This document shows, one piece after another, positions 8,044 to 16,891 of a stretch of 64,000 nt of DNA. This DNA is from Variovorax sp. ZS18.2.2 (lineage in GTDB: Bacteria > Pseudomonadota > Gammaproteobacteria > Burkholderiales > Burkholderiaceae_C): contig NZ_JANLNM010000001.1 of the NCBI RefSeq assembly GCF_024701975.1, positions 744,001-808,000 on the forward strand, in the 5' to 3' direction. Within the stretch, counting starts at the first letter, position 1. Every line of letters starts with the position of its first letter. The translations under genes and the position numbers were made by a program. The notes beneath the pieces were generated by a model, which did not search any database, was not told the origin of the DNA, and saw only the letters and a program-made list of their open reading frames with translations.

Positions 8044-9983
8044 GAATGCGATCCGTCCCAGGCTTCGACCAGCTCGGCAAAGTTGCCCGCCACTTCCTTC
8101 ACCAGCGCGTCGTCGTCGATCTCCTGCCGCAGCCACCGCAGGCCCGGTGCGACCCACAGCGTGCGGCCGATCATGAAGCCCTTGACGATCGGATTGGAGG
8201 CCTCGGCAAAACCGCGCACCAACTGGGCGAGCGGCTGGTTCAGCCCGAGGATCACCACGCCGCGGCATTGCGGATCGCGCTCGGCGACCAGTTGCGCGAG
8301 CCGGTCCCAGGCGGCCGGGGCCATCGGCGAGAGCTTCCACCATTCGGGCCGGAAGCCCAGGTTGTAGAGGCGTTCGATGGAGCGCAGCACCACCGCGTCG
8401 CGGGCGTTGTCGGTGTTTTCGGCGGGCAGCTTGTCCGCGGGCGGAATCAGTTCGAGCAGCAGCTCGTGGCCGCTCGCGCGGGTGGCTTCCCACAGCTCGC
8501 CGATTCGGGTTTCTTGCTCCAGCCGCAGCGGGGCCGGATCGTCGGGGTGGTAGTAGACGAGGCACTTGACCGTCTGCTCGATGGGCCACTGCGCCAGCTG
8601 CGAGCCGATGGACAGCGTGCCGTCGAAGCGCAGCGGGCGCGACAGCGGCAGTTCCACCGGCCGCCCGACCCACCAGCCGCGTCCGGTGGCGGCGGCGAGC
8701 GCATCGCTGCCGTAGCTGCCGTCGATCAGCACGCCGACGCGGCCCTGCAGCGCATGGCTTTGCTCCACGCGGGCCGTGGCCTCGACCAGCAACTGCTTGA
8801 GCCGCGGCAGGCGTGACTCGTCGGTGCCGGCCTCGCGTGCGAGCTCGGCGAACTGGGCGCGGTGGTCGAAGGCCAGCACGGCCGGCGACGGCCACTGCTT
8901 GCGCGCGGGCGTGGTCCGGTGCAGGTGGGCCAGTTGCGCATCGGCATCGACCTTCGGGTTGCGGCTGCCGCCGAACCAGTGGTCCAGTTCGGCCGGCGTC
9001 GGCATCGCGGCCGAGCAGGCGTGGCGCGAGACGACGATCGCGCCGCAGGCATTCGCCAGCCGTGCGGCTTCTTCGAAGCTTTGGCCTCGCAGCAGGCCGG
9101 TGAGCAGCCCGGCGGCGAAGGCATCGCCCGCGCCGAGCACGTTGAGCACCTCGACGCGTTCACCGACGACGGTGGGCGCGTCTTCGATGCGTTCGGGCAC
9201 GGCGCCCGGAATGAAGCAGCAGCCGGCCGCGCCGAGCTTGACCACCATCGCCGCGGCCGTCACGCCGCGCACCGCGCGCAGCGAGGCCATCAGGTCGCCG
9301 GGCACGCCGCCGGCGATGAAGAACTCTTCCTCCGTGCCGATCAGGAGGTCGAAGCGCGGCAGCATGGCCTGCAGCCGCCCGGTCACCGCGGCATCGGGCA
9401 CGAAGCGGTTGGCGCCTTCGCCGCGCTTGGTGAGGCCCCACAGTACGGGGCGGTAGTCGATGTCGAGCACGCGCAGTACGCCGTGTTTGGCCGCATGGTC
9501 GAGCGCGGCGACGGACGCGGCCTGCACCGTCGGCGTGCTCAGGTGCGTGCCGGTGATCAGCAGGGCGCGGCATTGCGCGATGAAGTCGCCGTCGATCTGT
9601 GCGGCGTCCAGCGCCATGTCGGCGCAGTTCTCGCGGTAGAAGAGCAGGGGAAAGGTGTCGCGGTCCTTGATGCCGAGCAGCACCAGCGCGGTGAGCCGCT
9701 GCGGATCGACCTGGATTTGCGACACATCGCAGCCCTCGCGCTGCAGCGCCTCGACCAGGAAGCGGCCCATCTGCTCGTCGCCCACGCGCGAGACCATGGC
9801 GGCGCGCAGGCCCAGGCGAGCCGCGCCGAAGGCGATGTTGGCGGACGAGCCGCCCAGGTAGCGCGAGAAGCTGGTGGCGTCCTCGAGCCGGCTGCCGATC
9901 TGCTGTGCGTACAGGTCGACCGCGAGCCGGCCGAGGCACGCGAGGTCGTGGCGGCGTCCTTCGGGAATCTTCAGTGTTTGCAT
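8040..9983 (-). CDS. iolC: Bifunctional 5-dehydro-2-deoxygluconokinase / DUF2090 (IolC-IolJ-type fusion)
   Basis: The 647-aa protein is roughly twice the length of a simple kinase. Residues about 10-335 form a PfkB/ribokinase domain: the substrate motif LGGSSANIAFG lies at 43-53 and the catalytic GAGDAF at 284-289 with D287 as base. Residues about 365-645 form a DUF2090 domain, a TIM-barrel module often fused to IolC and annotated as 5-dehydro-2-deoxyphosphogluconate aldolase. One polypeptide may therefore phosphorylate 2-deoxy-5-keto-gluconate and cleave the product to dihydroxyacetone phosphate and malonate semialdehyde. No clear ribosome site precedes the ATG at 9983 (an A-run is there). 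The stop overlaps the iolD start. Confidence 0.93.
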   Translation of the reverse strand: MQTLKIPEGRRHDLACLGRLAVDLYAQQIGSRLEDATSFSRYLGGSSANIAFGAARLGLRAAMVSRVGDEQMGRFLVEALQREGCDVSQIQVDPQRLTALVLLGIKDRDTFPLLFYRENCADMALDAAQIDGDFIAQCRALLITGTHLSTPTVQAASVAALDHAAKHGVLRVLDIDYRPVLWGLTKRGEGANRFVPDAAVTGRLQAMLPRFDLLIGTEEEFFIAGGVPGDLMASLRAVRGVTAAAMVVKLGAAGCCFIPGAVPERIEDAPTVVGERVEVLNVLGAGDAFAAGLLTGLLRGQSFEEAARLANACGAIVVSRHACSAAMPTPAELDHWFGGSRNPKVDADAQLAHLHRTTPARKQWPSPAVLAFDHRAQFAELAREAGTDESRLPRLKQLLVEATARVEQSHALQGRVGVLIDGSYGSDALAAATGRGWWVGRPVELPLSRPLRFDGTLSIGSQLAQWPIEQTVKCLVYYHPDDPAPLRLEQETRIGELWEATRASGHELLLELIPPADKLPAENTDNARDAVVLRSIERLYNLGFRPEWWKLSPMAPAAWDRLAQLVAERDPQCRGVVILGLNQPLAQLVRGFAEASNPIVKGFMIGRTLWVAPGLRWLRQEIDDDALVKEVAGNFAELVEAWDGSHS

Positions 9984-10030
9984 GCGTTTTTTTCTGTGGT
10001 TGTCTGTCTGACTTGTTTGTCTGCTGCCGT

Positions 10031-11035
10031 TCAGTGCTTGCCGCTGCGGCGGGATTTGGCGTAGGTGTCGAAGGCAACCGCGATGACGATGATCACGCCG
10101 ATTACCACCTGCTGGTAATAGGCCGACACGTTCAGCATCACCAGCCCGTTGAGCAGCACGCCCAGGAGGATCGATCCGATGATCGTGCCGCCCACGCCGC
10201 CCAGCCCGCCGAAGAGGCTGGTGCCGCCGATGACCACGGCCGCGATCACCCGCAGCTCGTAGGAGATGCCGGCCACCGCCTCGGCGGAGCCAAGCCGCGC
10301 CGCCAGCAGGAAGCCGCTGAGGCCGGCCAGGAGGCCCACCACCACGTACACGCTGACGACGATGCGCTTGACGTCCAGGCCCGAGAGCCGGGCGGCTTCG
10401 GGGTTGCCGCCCACGGCGTAGATGGCGCGCCCGTAGCGCGAATAGCGCAGCGTGATGTAGCCGGCCGCGGAGACCAGTGCGAACGCGATCACCGGCACCG
10501 GAATGCCCAGCACGTCGCCGCGCCCCCACCAGCGAAAGCCTTCGTCGAAGCCGCTGATCGGGCCGCCGTCGTTCAGGATCAGCGTGGCGCCGCGCCAGAT
10601 CGTCATGCCGCCCAGCGTGACGATGAAGGGCGGCACGTTGAGCTTGGTGATGGTCTTGCCGTGCAGGTAGCCCGCCGCCGTGCCGACCGCGCAGGCGATG
10701 ACCAGCGCCGCGAGCCAGCTCACCGGGAAGGTGTCGCCCAGCATCACCACGACCGAGGCCGCGCACATGGCAGAGAAGGCCAGCAGCGAACCGACGGCCA
10801 GGTCGACGCCGCCCGTGAGGATCACGCAGGTCATGCCGACCGCGATGATTCCGTAGATCGACACCTCGGTGAGGATGTTGGAGATGTTGCGCATCGAGAT
10901 GAAGCGCGGGTTCTGCGATGCGAAGAGCACGATCAGCAGCACGAGGAACAGCAGCACGCCGTACTTCTCGAGGAAGCCGACGAGGTCGTACTTGCGTTCT
11001 TTGGGGACGGGCGCTGTGGCGGCGGTGGATGTCAT
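10031..11035 (-). CDS. Sugar (inositol) ABC transporter permease, RbsC family
   Basis: This 334-aa inner-membrane protein belongs to the BPD_transp_2/RbsC family. A cytoplasmic N-terminus of about 25 residues (PKERKYD) is followed by about ten hydrophobic segments; the cytoplasmic loop with family motifs GRAIYAVGGNPEAARLSG is visible in the second half, and the C-terminus ends in positively charged residues (KSRRSGKH). The start ATG at 11035 has an AAGGAGAG ribosome site upstream. It follows the ATPase gene by 45 bases and precedes iolC by 47, so it completes a ribose-type importer with the two upstream genes. Inositol as substrate is inferred from the operon. Confidence 0.92.
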   Translation of the reverse strand: MTSTAATAPVPKERKYDLVGFLEKYGVLLFLVLLIVLFASQNPRFISMRNISNILTEVSIYGIIAVGMTCVILTGGVDLAVGSLLAFSAMCAASVVVMLGDTFPVSWLAALVIACAVGTAAGYLHGKTITKLNVPPFIVTLGGMTIWRGATLILNDGGPISGFDEGFRWWGRGDVLGIPVPVIAFALVSAAGYITLRYSRYGRAIYAVGGNPEAARLSGLDVKRIVVSVYVVVGLLAGLSGFLLAARLGSAEAVAGISYELRVIAAVVIGGTSLFGGLGGVGGTIIGSILLGVLLNGLVMLNVSAYYQQVVIGVIIVIAVAFDTYAKSRRSGKH

Positions 11036-11080
11036 TTTTTTCTCTCCTTGATCGGGTTCACTGCGGGGCTCGCCGGGAGC

Positions 11081-12634
11081 TCATGCCGCCAGGGCCAACT
11101 CGGCCTCGGGCCGGCGGGCGCCCAGGGCCATGAGGTTCATCAGCTGTTCCTCGGTGGCTTCGCTGCCCGGCGTGGAACCGGTGATGACGCCGTTCATGAA
11201 GGTCACGATGCGGTCGCTGACCGCCATGACTTCGGGAAGCTCGGACGAGATGACGATCACCGCCACGCCCTGCGCGGCCATGTCGAACAGCACCTGATGC
11301 ACCTCGGCCTTGGCGCCGACGTCGATGCCGCGCGTGGGCTCGTCCACGATCAGCACCTTGGGGTTGAGTGCCATGCAGCGCGCGAGCAGCACCTTCTGCT
11401 GGTTGCCGCCCGACAGGGTGCCGATGCTCACCTTGTCGCTGGACATCTTGATCGAGAGCTTGCGGCGGTACTCCTCGATCATCCGGGTCTCGGCCGCCTC
11501 GTCGACGAACCAGCGCATCTTGCTGAGGCGCCCGAGGCTGGGCAGCGTCATGTTGTGGCGGATCGAGTGCGAGAGAAAGCAGCCCTGCTGCTTGCGGTCT
11601 TCGGGCACCAGCACGATGCCGGCGTCGATGCCGTCCCGGGGCGAGCGCAGCACCACCTGCTTGTTGAGCACGCGCACCGTGCCGCTGTCGCAGGGGTCGG
11701 CGCCGAAGATGACGCGAGCCATCTCGGTGCGGCCCGCGCCGACCAGCCCGGCGAAGCCGACGATCTCGCCCGCACGCACATGCACCGACATGTCCGACAG
11801 CGACGTCGCGCTGGTGCCCGAGACGGCCTTCAGCCGGCTCACGCCTTCGACCTTGAGCACCACCTCGCCAAGCACGCTGGACGACTGCCGTTTCACGCCC
11901 ACCACTTCGCGCCCGACCATGTGGCGCACCAGGTCGTTCACGGTGGCGTCGGCCACGGCGCCGGTCGTCACATAGCGGCCGTCGCGGAATACCGTGAAGC
12001 GGTCGCAGATGGCCTTGACCTCGTTGAGCTTGTGCGAGACGTAGATGATGCCCAGGCCCCGCGATTTCAGGTCGCGAATGATGTCCAGCAGCTGGTCGAC
12101 CTCGCGCCCGCTCAGTGCGGCGGTCGGCTCGTCCATGACGATCAGCCGCGCCTTGACGGTCATGGCCTTGGCGATCTCCACCATCTGCTGCTTCGCGACG
12201 CTCAAGGAGCGCACCTCGTCGCGCGGATCGAGGTCGATGCCCAGGTCGCGAATCACCTTGCCCGCATCGTCGTACAGCCGCGACCAGTGGATCAGCCCGT
12301 GGCGCAGGGGCTCCCGGCCGATGTACATGTTCTCGGCCACCGACAGCGCCGGCAGCAGGTTGAACTCCTGGTAGATCGTGACGATGCCGGTGCGCTGGCG
12401 CAACATCGGCGTGTCGGCGGGCGAGAGCGTGCGGCCCTCGAATTCGATCGTGCCTTCGTCGGCCGGCTGCGCACCCGCCAGGATCTTCAACAGCGTCGAC
12501 TTGCCCGCGCCGTTCTCGCCGAGCAGCGCATGCACCTCGCCCGCGACCACGTCGAGCTGCACCCCGTCCAGCGCCTTGACGCCGGGAAAGGACTTGCGGA
12601 TGCCCCGGACCCTGAGCAGGGGGGCGGTGGTCAC
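11081..12634 (-). CDS. Sugar (inositol) ABC transporter ATP-binding protein, two nucleotide-binding domains
   Basis: The 517-aa protein carries two fused ABC ATPase domains in the RbsA/MglA arrangement. The first has Walker A GENGAGKST at 39-47, a degenerate signature (LSVAKQQ) and a Walker B ending in MDEPTAAL. The second has a degenerate P-loop (GLVGAGRTE), a good LSGGNQQK signature and VDEPTRGID, which is the usual asymmetric pattern of this family, so ATP is probably hydrolysed at one site. Translation begins at GTG 12634, and this codon overlaps the stop of the binding-protein gene (GTGA), implying coupling. The cytoplasmic subunit energises import through the permease encoded next. Confidence 0.93.
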   Translation of the reverse strand: MTTAPLLRVRGIRKSFPGVKALDGVQLDVVAGEVHALLGENGAGKSTLLKILAGAQPADEGTIEFEGRTLSPADTPMLRQRTGIVTIYQEFNLLPALSVAENMYIGREPLRHGLIHWSRLYDDAGKVIRDLGIDLDPRDEVRSLSVAKQQMVEIAKAMTVKARLIVMDEPTAALSGREVDQLLDIIRDLKSRGLGIIYVSHKLNEVKAICDRFTVFRDGRYVTTGAVADATVNDLVRHMVGREVVGVKRQSSSVLGEVVLKVEGVSRLKAVSGTSATSLSDMSVHVRAGEIVGFAGLVGAGRTEMARVIFGADPCDSGTVRVLNKQVVLRSPRDGIDAGIVLVPEDRKQQGCFLSHSIRHNMTLPSLGRLSKMRWFVDEAAETRMIEEYRRKLSIKMSSDKVSIGTLSGGNQQKVLLARCMALNPKVLIVDEPTRGIDVGAKAEVHQVLFDMAAQGVAVIVISSELPEVMAVSDRIVTFMNGVITGSTPGSEATEEQLMNLMALGARRPEAELALAA

Positions 12635-13614
12635 TTGAGTTCGCCGGCCCGCGCCGCGTCGGAGATGTTGCTCTTGGTGATGAGGATCGGCTCGATGCCG
12701 ACCGACTTGATCTCGGTCTTGTTGCGGATGTTGCCCACCAGGAGCTGCAGGGCCGTGCGGATCTGCCTGCCGGGGCTTTGCTCGACGGTGACGGCCATCT
12801 CGCCGTCGCGCACCTTCTTCAGCGCATCGGGCGATGCGTCGTAGCCCAGCACCTTGATGCCCTCTTTCGCGAGGCCCGCCGACTGGATCGCTTCCACGGC
12901 GCCGAGCGCCATGTCGTCGTTGGCGGACAGGATCACCTGCGGCGGCTTGCCCGCGAGCGAGGTGAGGATGTTCTGCGTGACCGTGAGCCCTTGGTCGCGC
13001 GCCCAGTTGGCGGTTTGCTCCGCGACGATCTTGTACTTGGGGCCTGCCTTGGTGAAGGCGTCGTGCACGCCCTTGGCGCGGTCGATGCCCGAGCTGCTGC
13101 CGGGCTGGCCGGTCAGGAAGACGATGCTGGCGCCGTCGGGGAAGTTCTTCACGACCCACTCGGCCATCATGCGGCCGCCCGCCACGTTGTCGGCGCCGAC
13201 GTGGGGAATGGGGCTCTTCGCGCCGTCGACGCGGCGGTCCACCGTCACGACCGGGATCTTGTCGCCGAGCACTTCATTGAGCGCGGGCGTCATCGCCCTG
13301 GCGTCGGTCGGCGCGATGATGATGCCGTCCACGCCCTGCGTGATGGCCACCGAAACATCGGAGCTCTGCTTGGGCGAACTTGCCTGGCCATCCACTACGC
13401 TGAGCTTGACCTTGAGCTTCTTCGCCTCGTCCTGCAGTTCGCGGTTCATGAACACGAAGAACGGTTCGGCCATGTTGTGGAAGAGCGCGGCGATGCGCTC
13501 GTTGTCCGCCATTGCGGGCGAAGCGTGCAATGCGAGCGATGCGGTGGCCAGCGTGGCTGCGGCGTAGATGGCCTTGCGCAGATGCGTTCGTGATGTTCGG
13601 AATATGCGGGTCAT
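12631..13614 (-). CDS. Periplasmic sugar (inositol) binding protein, RbsB/peripBP_4 family
   Basis: This 327-aa secreted protein has an N-terminal signal peptide with a basic start (RIFRTSRTHLRK) and predicted cleavage after AMA at residues 34-36. The mature protein is a type I periplasmic binding protein: it opens with a strand containing IAALFHNMAEPFF, has the DGIIIAPTD motif of the first lobe, the VTVDRRVDG hinge segment and the GLTVTQN and SANDDMALGA motifs. The start at 13614 has AAGGAGACATCGC upstream. It is the first gene of the minus-strand operon and lies directly behind the predicted promoter. By context it captures myo-inositol in the periplasm; the actual ligand was not determined. 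Confidence 0.92.
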   Translation of the reverse strand: MTRIFRTSRTHLRKAIYAAATLATASLALHASPAMADNERIAALFHNMAEPFFVFMNRELQDEAKKLKVKLSVVDGQASSPKQSSDVSVAITQGVDGIIIAPTDARAMTPALNEVLGDKIPVVTVDRRVDGAKSPIPHVGADNVAGGRMMAEWVVKNFPDGASIVFLTGQPGSSSGIDRAKGVHDAFTKAGPKYKIVAEQTANWARDQGLTVTQNILTSLAGKPPQVILSANDDMALGAVEAIQSAGLAKEGIKVLGYDASPDALKKVRDGEMAVTVEQSPGRQIRTALQLLVGNIRNKTEIKSVGIEPILITKSNISDAARAGELK

Positions 13615-13641
13615 GCGATGTCTCCTTGTTTGTTGGAGGCA

Positions 13642-13670
13642 ATCTTAGAAAAGCAAAACCCGAATTGCAA
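13642..13670 (-). promoter_or_regulatory. Predicted sigma70-like promoter of the inositol transport/catabolic operon
   Basis: Read on the minus strand, TTGCAA (13670-13665) and TAAGAT (13647-13642) are separated by exactly 17 bases, a fair match to -35 and -10 boxes. The ABC binding-protein start lies 28 bases further on with a strong ribosome site between. TAGAA (13646-13650) and TTCTA (13677-13681) half-sites flank this promoter. Confidence 0.5.
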
Positions 13671-13694
13671 ATGTTTTTCTATTAATTTCGTGAG

Positions 13695-13710
13695 TAGAAA
13701 CCCTGTTCTA
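13695..13710. promoter_or_regulatory. Perfect palindrome TAGAA-N6-TTCTA, candidate IolR operator
   Basis: TAGAA at 13695-13699 and TTCTA at 13706-13710 form a perfect 5-bp inverted repeat with a 6-base spacer. It lies between the divergent inositol operons. The GAA-N6-TTC core resembles the GGAA-N6-TTCC element reported for rhizobial IolR of the RpiR family (recalled, not checked). The RpiR regulator encoded at 15881-16756 is the obvious candidate to bind it. Confidence 0.55.
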
Positions 13711-13772
13711 TTTTGGATGGAGCTTCCGGACAATGAAGTTCCGCATCACTCGTTCTCTCTACCTCCGTGACC

Positions 13773-14777
13773 ATGAAACAAGTTGCCGTCTTCGGCGCAG
13801 GCCGCATCGGCCAGATCCACGCCTCCAACCTTGCCGCGCTGCCGGGCGTGCAACTGCGCTACATCAGCGATCCGGCGCCGCAGAGTGCGGCGTCTCTTGC
13901 GCAGGCGCTCGATGCGCAGGTGGCATCCATCGAGCAAGCGCTGGCCGATCCGGCCGTCGATGCCGTCGTCATCGCCTCGCCGACCACTACGCACAGCGAC
14001 CTGATCGTTCGCGCGGCGCAGGCCGGAAAGCACATCTTTTGCGAGAAGCCGGTGGACCTGTCGGTGGCGCGCGCCGAGGCCTGCGCGGCGGCGGTGCGGC
14101 AGACCGGCGTGGCTTGCATGATCGGGTTCCAGCGCCGTTTCGATCCCACTTTCAATGCGCTCAAGTCGCGCCTGGACGATGGCGAGATCGGCGTGCCCGA
14201 GGTGCTGGTCGTCACCAGCCGCGACCCCGGCGCTCCGCCTGTCGAATACCTCCAGCAGTCGGGCGGCATCTTTCGCGACATGCTGATCCACGACTTCGAC
14301 GTGTTCCGCTGGATCCTTGCCGACGAGGGCCGCGACGAAGCCGTGTGGCTGAGCGCCACCGGCGCGTGTCTCACCGACCCGGCCATCGCCGGGGCAGGAG
14401 ACATCGACACGGCCATCGTGAGCATCCGCACGCGCTCCGGCCGGCTGTGCCAGATCAACACCTCGCGCCGCGCGGCGTACGGCTACGACCAGCGCTTCGA
14501 GGTGCTGGGCTCCAAGGGGCTGCTGGCGGCCGGCAATCATCGGCCGACAGAAGTCGTGTGCATGGATGCCACCGGCGTGAAGGCCGACAACCCCGAGGCC
14601 TTCTTCCTGGAGCGTTATCGCGCCGCGTACCGGCTCGAGCTGGCGCACTTCTTCGAACGGCTGCAAAGCGGCGGCGCGTTCCGCACTTCGGTGCATGACG
14701 GCGTGGCCGCGCAGAAACTGGCCGATGCGGCCGCGCTGTCTTTCGAGCGCGGCCAGCCCGTGACTTTTGAAGCGTGA
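13773..14777 (+). CDS. iolG: Inositol 2-dehydrogenase (Gfo/Idh/MocA family)
   Basis: IolG oxidises myo-inositol to 2-keto-myo-inositol with NAD+, the first cytoplasmic step of the pathway whose later enzymes are encoded divergently. The 334-aa protein has an N-terminal Rossmann motif GAGRIG at 8-13, the signature EKP at 91-93 with K92, and the catalytic pair D169 and H173 in RDMLIHDFD, which match the Asp/His/Lys set of Gfo/Idh enzymes. The ATG at 13773 was chosen so that the protein opens with the Rossmann strand; a GTG six bases upstream is also possible, and neither has a strong ribosome site. It is followed after 13 bases by a second Gfo/Idh gene. Confidence 0.88.
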   Translation: MKQVAVFGAGRIGQIHASNLAALPGVQLRYISDPAPQSAASLAQALDAQVASIEQALADPAVDAVVIASPTTTHSDLIVRAAQAGKHIFCEKPVDLSVARAEACAAAVRQTGVACMIGFQRRFDPTFNALKSRLDDGEIGVPEVLVVTSRDPGAPPVEYLQQSGGIFRDMLIHDFDVFRWILADEGRDEAVWLSATGACLTDPAIAGAGDIDTAIVSIRTRSGRLCQINTSRRAAYGYDQRFEVLGSKGLLAAGNHRPTEVVCMDATGVKADNPEAFFLERYRAAYRLELAHFFERLQSGGAFRTSVHDGVAAQKLADAAALSFERGQPVTFEA

Positions 14778-14790
14778 CCGGGGCATTTCG

Positions 14791-15828
14791 ATGAGCAACA
14801 CCACTTCCCGCACACCCCCGCTTCGCATCGGCATCGCCGGCCTGGGCCGGCTCGGACGCCGCCATGCCGAGAACCTTGCCTACCGCATCCGCAACGCACG
14901 GCTGGTTTGGGCCTGCAGCCCCGTTCCTTCGGAGCTTGAAGAAGCCCGCACCGAGCTGGGCATCGAGCAGACCACGAGCGACTTCGACCGCATGATCCAC
15001 GCGCCCGATGTCGACGCGATCGTGCTGGTCACGCCCACCGCCCTGCATGCGCAGCAGACCATCGCGGCGCTCGAGGCGGGCAAGCACGTCTTCGTCGAGA
15101 AGCCGCTGGCGCTGGACGTGGCCGACTGCGAACGCGTCGAAGCCGTTGCCGCGCGCCATCCGGACCGCGTGGCGATGGTCGGCTTCGTGCGCCGCTTCGA
15201 CGCCAGCTACCGCCGCGCCCACGACGACATGCGCCAGGGCGCGATCGGCCGGCCCTTTCTCGTGCGCTCGCAGACCTGCGACATGAACGACCCCTCGGGC
15301 TTCTTCGTGGGGTACGCGGCGCAGTCCGGCGGCATCTTCATGGACTGCAGCGTCCACGACATCGACCTGGCGCGCTGGATGCTCGGCAATCCGCGCGCGG
15401 TGCGCGCCTTCGCCACCGGCACCATCGCCATGCATCCCGGCCTCGCCGAGCATGCGGACGTGGACAACGGCCTGGCCATGGTGGACTTCGAAGGCGGCGG
15501 GCGCGCGGTGTTCTACGCCTCGCGCACCTTCGCGCACGGCCACGAGACGCAGACCGAAGTCATCGGCACCGGCGGCAAATTGCTGATCGGCCACGGCGCC
15601 GAGCGCGACCGCGTGGTCACCAGCGACAGCCACGGCGTGCGGCATGCTTCGACGGCCGATTTCTTCGAGCGTTTCGGCGATGCCTTCGTGCACGAGATGA
15701 ATGCCTTCGTCGCCGCCTGCCGCGGCGAAGCGGCGCTCGACCTCACGCTGTCGGACGCCACCGAGGCCACGCGCATCGGCCTGGCCATCACCCGGTCGCT
15801 GCGCAGCGGCCAGGTCGAGATGCTGTGA
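14791..15828 (+). CDS. Second Gfo/Idh/MocA family oxidoreductase, inositol-type
   Basis: This 345-aa NAD(P)-dependent dehydrogenase has the Rossmann motif GLGRLG at 17-22, EKP at 103-105 and the Asp/His pair D185 and H189 in FMDCSVHDID, so it looks catalytically complete. It is similar in plan to the preceding IolG but not a recent duplicate. In a second slot beside iolG, such enzymes commonly act on another inositol isomer (scyllo- or D-chiro-inositol) or on a keto-inositol; which one applies here cannot be read. The start ATG at 14791 lies 13 bases after the iolG stop, and the regulator gene follows by 52 bases, so the three probably form one transcript. Confidence 0.85.
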   Translation: MSNTTSRTPPLRIGIAGLGRLGRRHAENLAYRIRNARLVWACSPVPSELEEARTELGIEQTTSDFDRMIHAPDVDAIVLVTPTALHAQQTIAALEAGKHVFVEKPLALDVADCERVEAVAARHPDRVAMVGFVRRFDASYRRAHDDMRQGAIGRPFLVRSQTCDMNDPSGFFVGYAAQSGGIFMDCSVHDIDLARWMLGNPRAVRAFATGTIAMHPGLAEHADVDNGLAMVDFEGGGRAVFYASRTFAHGHETQTEVIGTGGKLLIGHGAERDRVVTSDSHGVRHASTADFFERFGDAFVHEMNAFVAACRGEAALDLTLSDATEATRIGLAITRSLRSGQVEML

Positions 15829-15880
15829 GCGGGGGACATGCGAAGGGCGGGAGGCGGATGCGTCTTGGTATCCTGACCTC

Positions 15881-16756
15881 ATGACCACCGCAGCCCCTTC
15901 CGCGACTTCCGTCGAGCAGTTTCTCAAGGCCCTGGAAAGCGAATACAAGGGTTTGAGCAAGCAGCTGAAGCTGATCGGAAAGTACATCGAGGCGCACCAT
16001 GGCCGCCTCGGCCTCGAAGGCATCCAGGACGTGGCCGCCGCCTGCGGCGTGCAGCCTTCGGCCGTCGTGCGCTTTGCCAAGCATTTCGGCTTCTCGGGGT
16101 TCACCGAGATGCAGAAGCTGTTTCGCGAAGCCATTGCCCAGCAACTGGCACCGGACCGCAACTACCAGGCGCGCATCCGCGACGTGATCCAGACCGGCGC
16201 GCCGCTGATCAGCGTCGACATGGCGCAGGAGTTCCTGAAGGGCAGCATCGGCGGCATCCAGGAACTCATCGACACCCTGGCGCAAAGCGATCTGGACAAG
16301 GCGGTCGAGCTGCTGGCCGAGGCGGAATCGATCTGGCTCCTCGGCATGCGCCGCTCGTTTCCGGTGGCCGCCTACCTGGACTACGCGCTGCAGCACACGG
16401 ACAAGCGCATCCTGCTGGTCGATGGCCTCGGCGGCATGCAGGAAGGTCAGTTGCGGTCCCTGCGCCAGGGCGATGTGCTGCTGGCGGTGTCGTTTCCGCC
16501 TTATGCGCCGGAGACGCTGGACGTTTTGCGCAGCGCAAAGGCGCGCGGGGCCCGCATCATCGCGATCACCGACAGCCGGTTGAGCCCGCTGTCGGAACTG
16601 GCCCAGGCCGCGCTGTTCGTGCAGGAGAGCACCACCTTCGGTTTTCGCTCGCTCACCAGCACGATCGGCCTGGCGCAGAGTCTCTTCATCGCCCTGGCCT
16701 ACCGCCTGGAGTTGAACCGGGGGCCGGATGCCGAGCGCTCCGGGGACGGGCACTGA
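15881..16756 (+). CDS. iolR: MurR/RpiR family transcriptional regulator, probable IolR
   Basis: This 291-aa protein has the RpiR layout: an N-terminal helix-turn-helix at about residues 43-72 (IQDVAAACGVQPSAVVRFAK) and a C-terminal SIS sugar-isomerase-like domain at about 130-265 that binds a sugar phosphate. In rhizobia, IolR of this family represses inositol genes and is released by a phosphorylated intermediate; the same role is inferred here because the gene ends the divergent iolG operon and a perfect palindrome sits in the shared control region. ATG 15881 was selected because upstream in-frame sequence lies inside the preceding dehydrogenase gene. Confidence 0.85.
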   Translation: MTTAAPSATSVEQFLKALESEYKGLSKQLKLIGKYIEAHHGRLGLEGIQDVAAACGVQPSAVVRFAKHFGFSGFTEMQKLFREAIAQQLAPDRNYQARIRDVIQTGAPLISVDMAQEFLKGSIGGIQELIDTLAQSDLDKAVELLAEAESIWLLGMRRSFPVAAYLDYALQHTDKRILLVDGLGGMQEGQLRSLRQGDVLLAVSFPPYAPETLDVLRSAKARGARIIAITDSRLSPLSELAQAALFVQESTTFGFRSLTSTIGLAQSLFIALAYRLELNRGPDAERSGDGH

Positions 16757-16786
16757 CGCTGGTCCGGTCGCGCCGGCTTTGTTCTT

Positions 16787-16886
16787 TCGCGCAAAGGAAA
16801 TGTGGTTTCCGAGAAATCGCTTCCTCGCGTCGCGGCTCTGCGCCACAGTGGCGGACAACCAACTTCCGCACATCGCGCAAAGGAAA
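16787..16886 (+). repeat. 14-bp direct repeat containing ribosome-site-like AAAGGAAA
   Basis: TCGCGCAAAGGAAA occurs at 16787-16800 and again at 16873-16886, 86 bases apart, between the iolR stop and the FMN reductase start. The second copy supplies the ribosome site of the GTG at 16892. The first precedes a GTG at 16802 that is in frame with the reductase, so an alternative N-terminally extended start exists. Confidence 0.6.
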
Positions 16887-16891
16887 ACACC

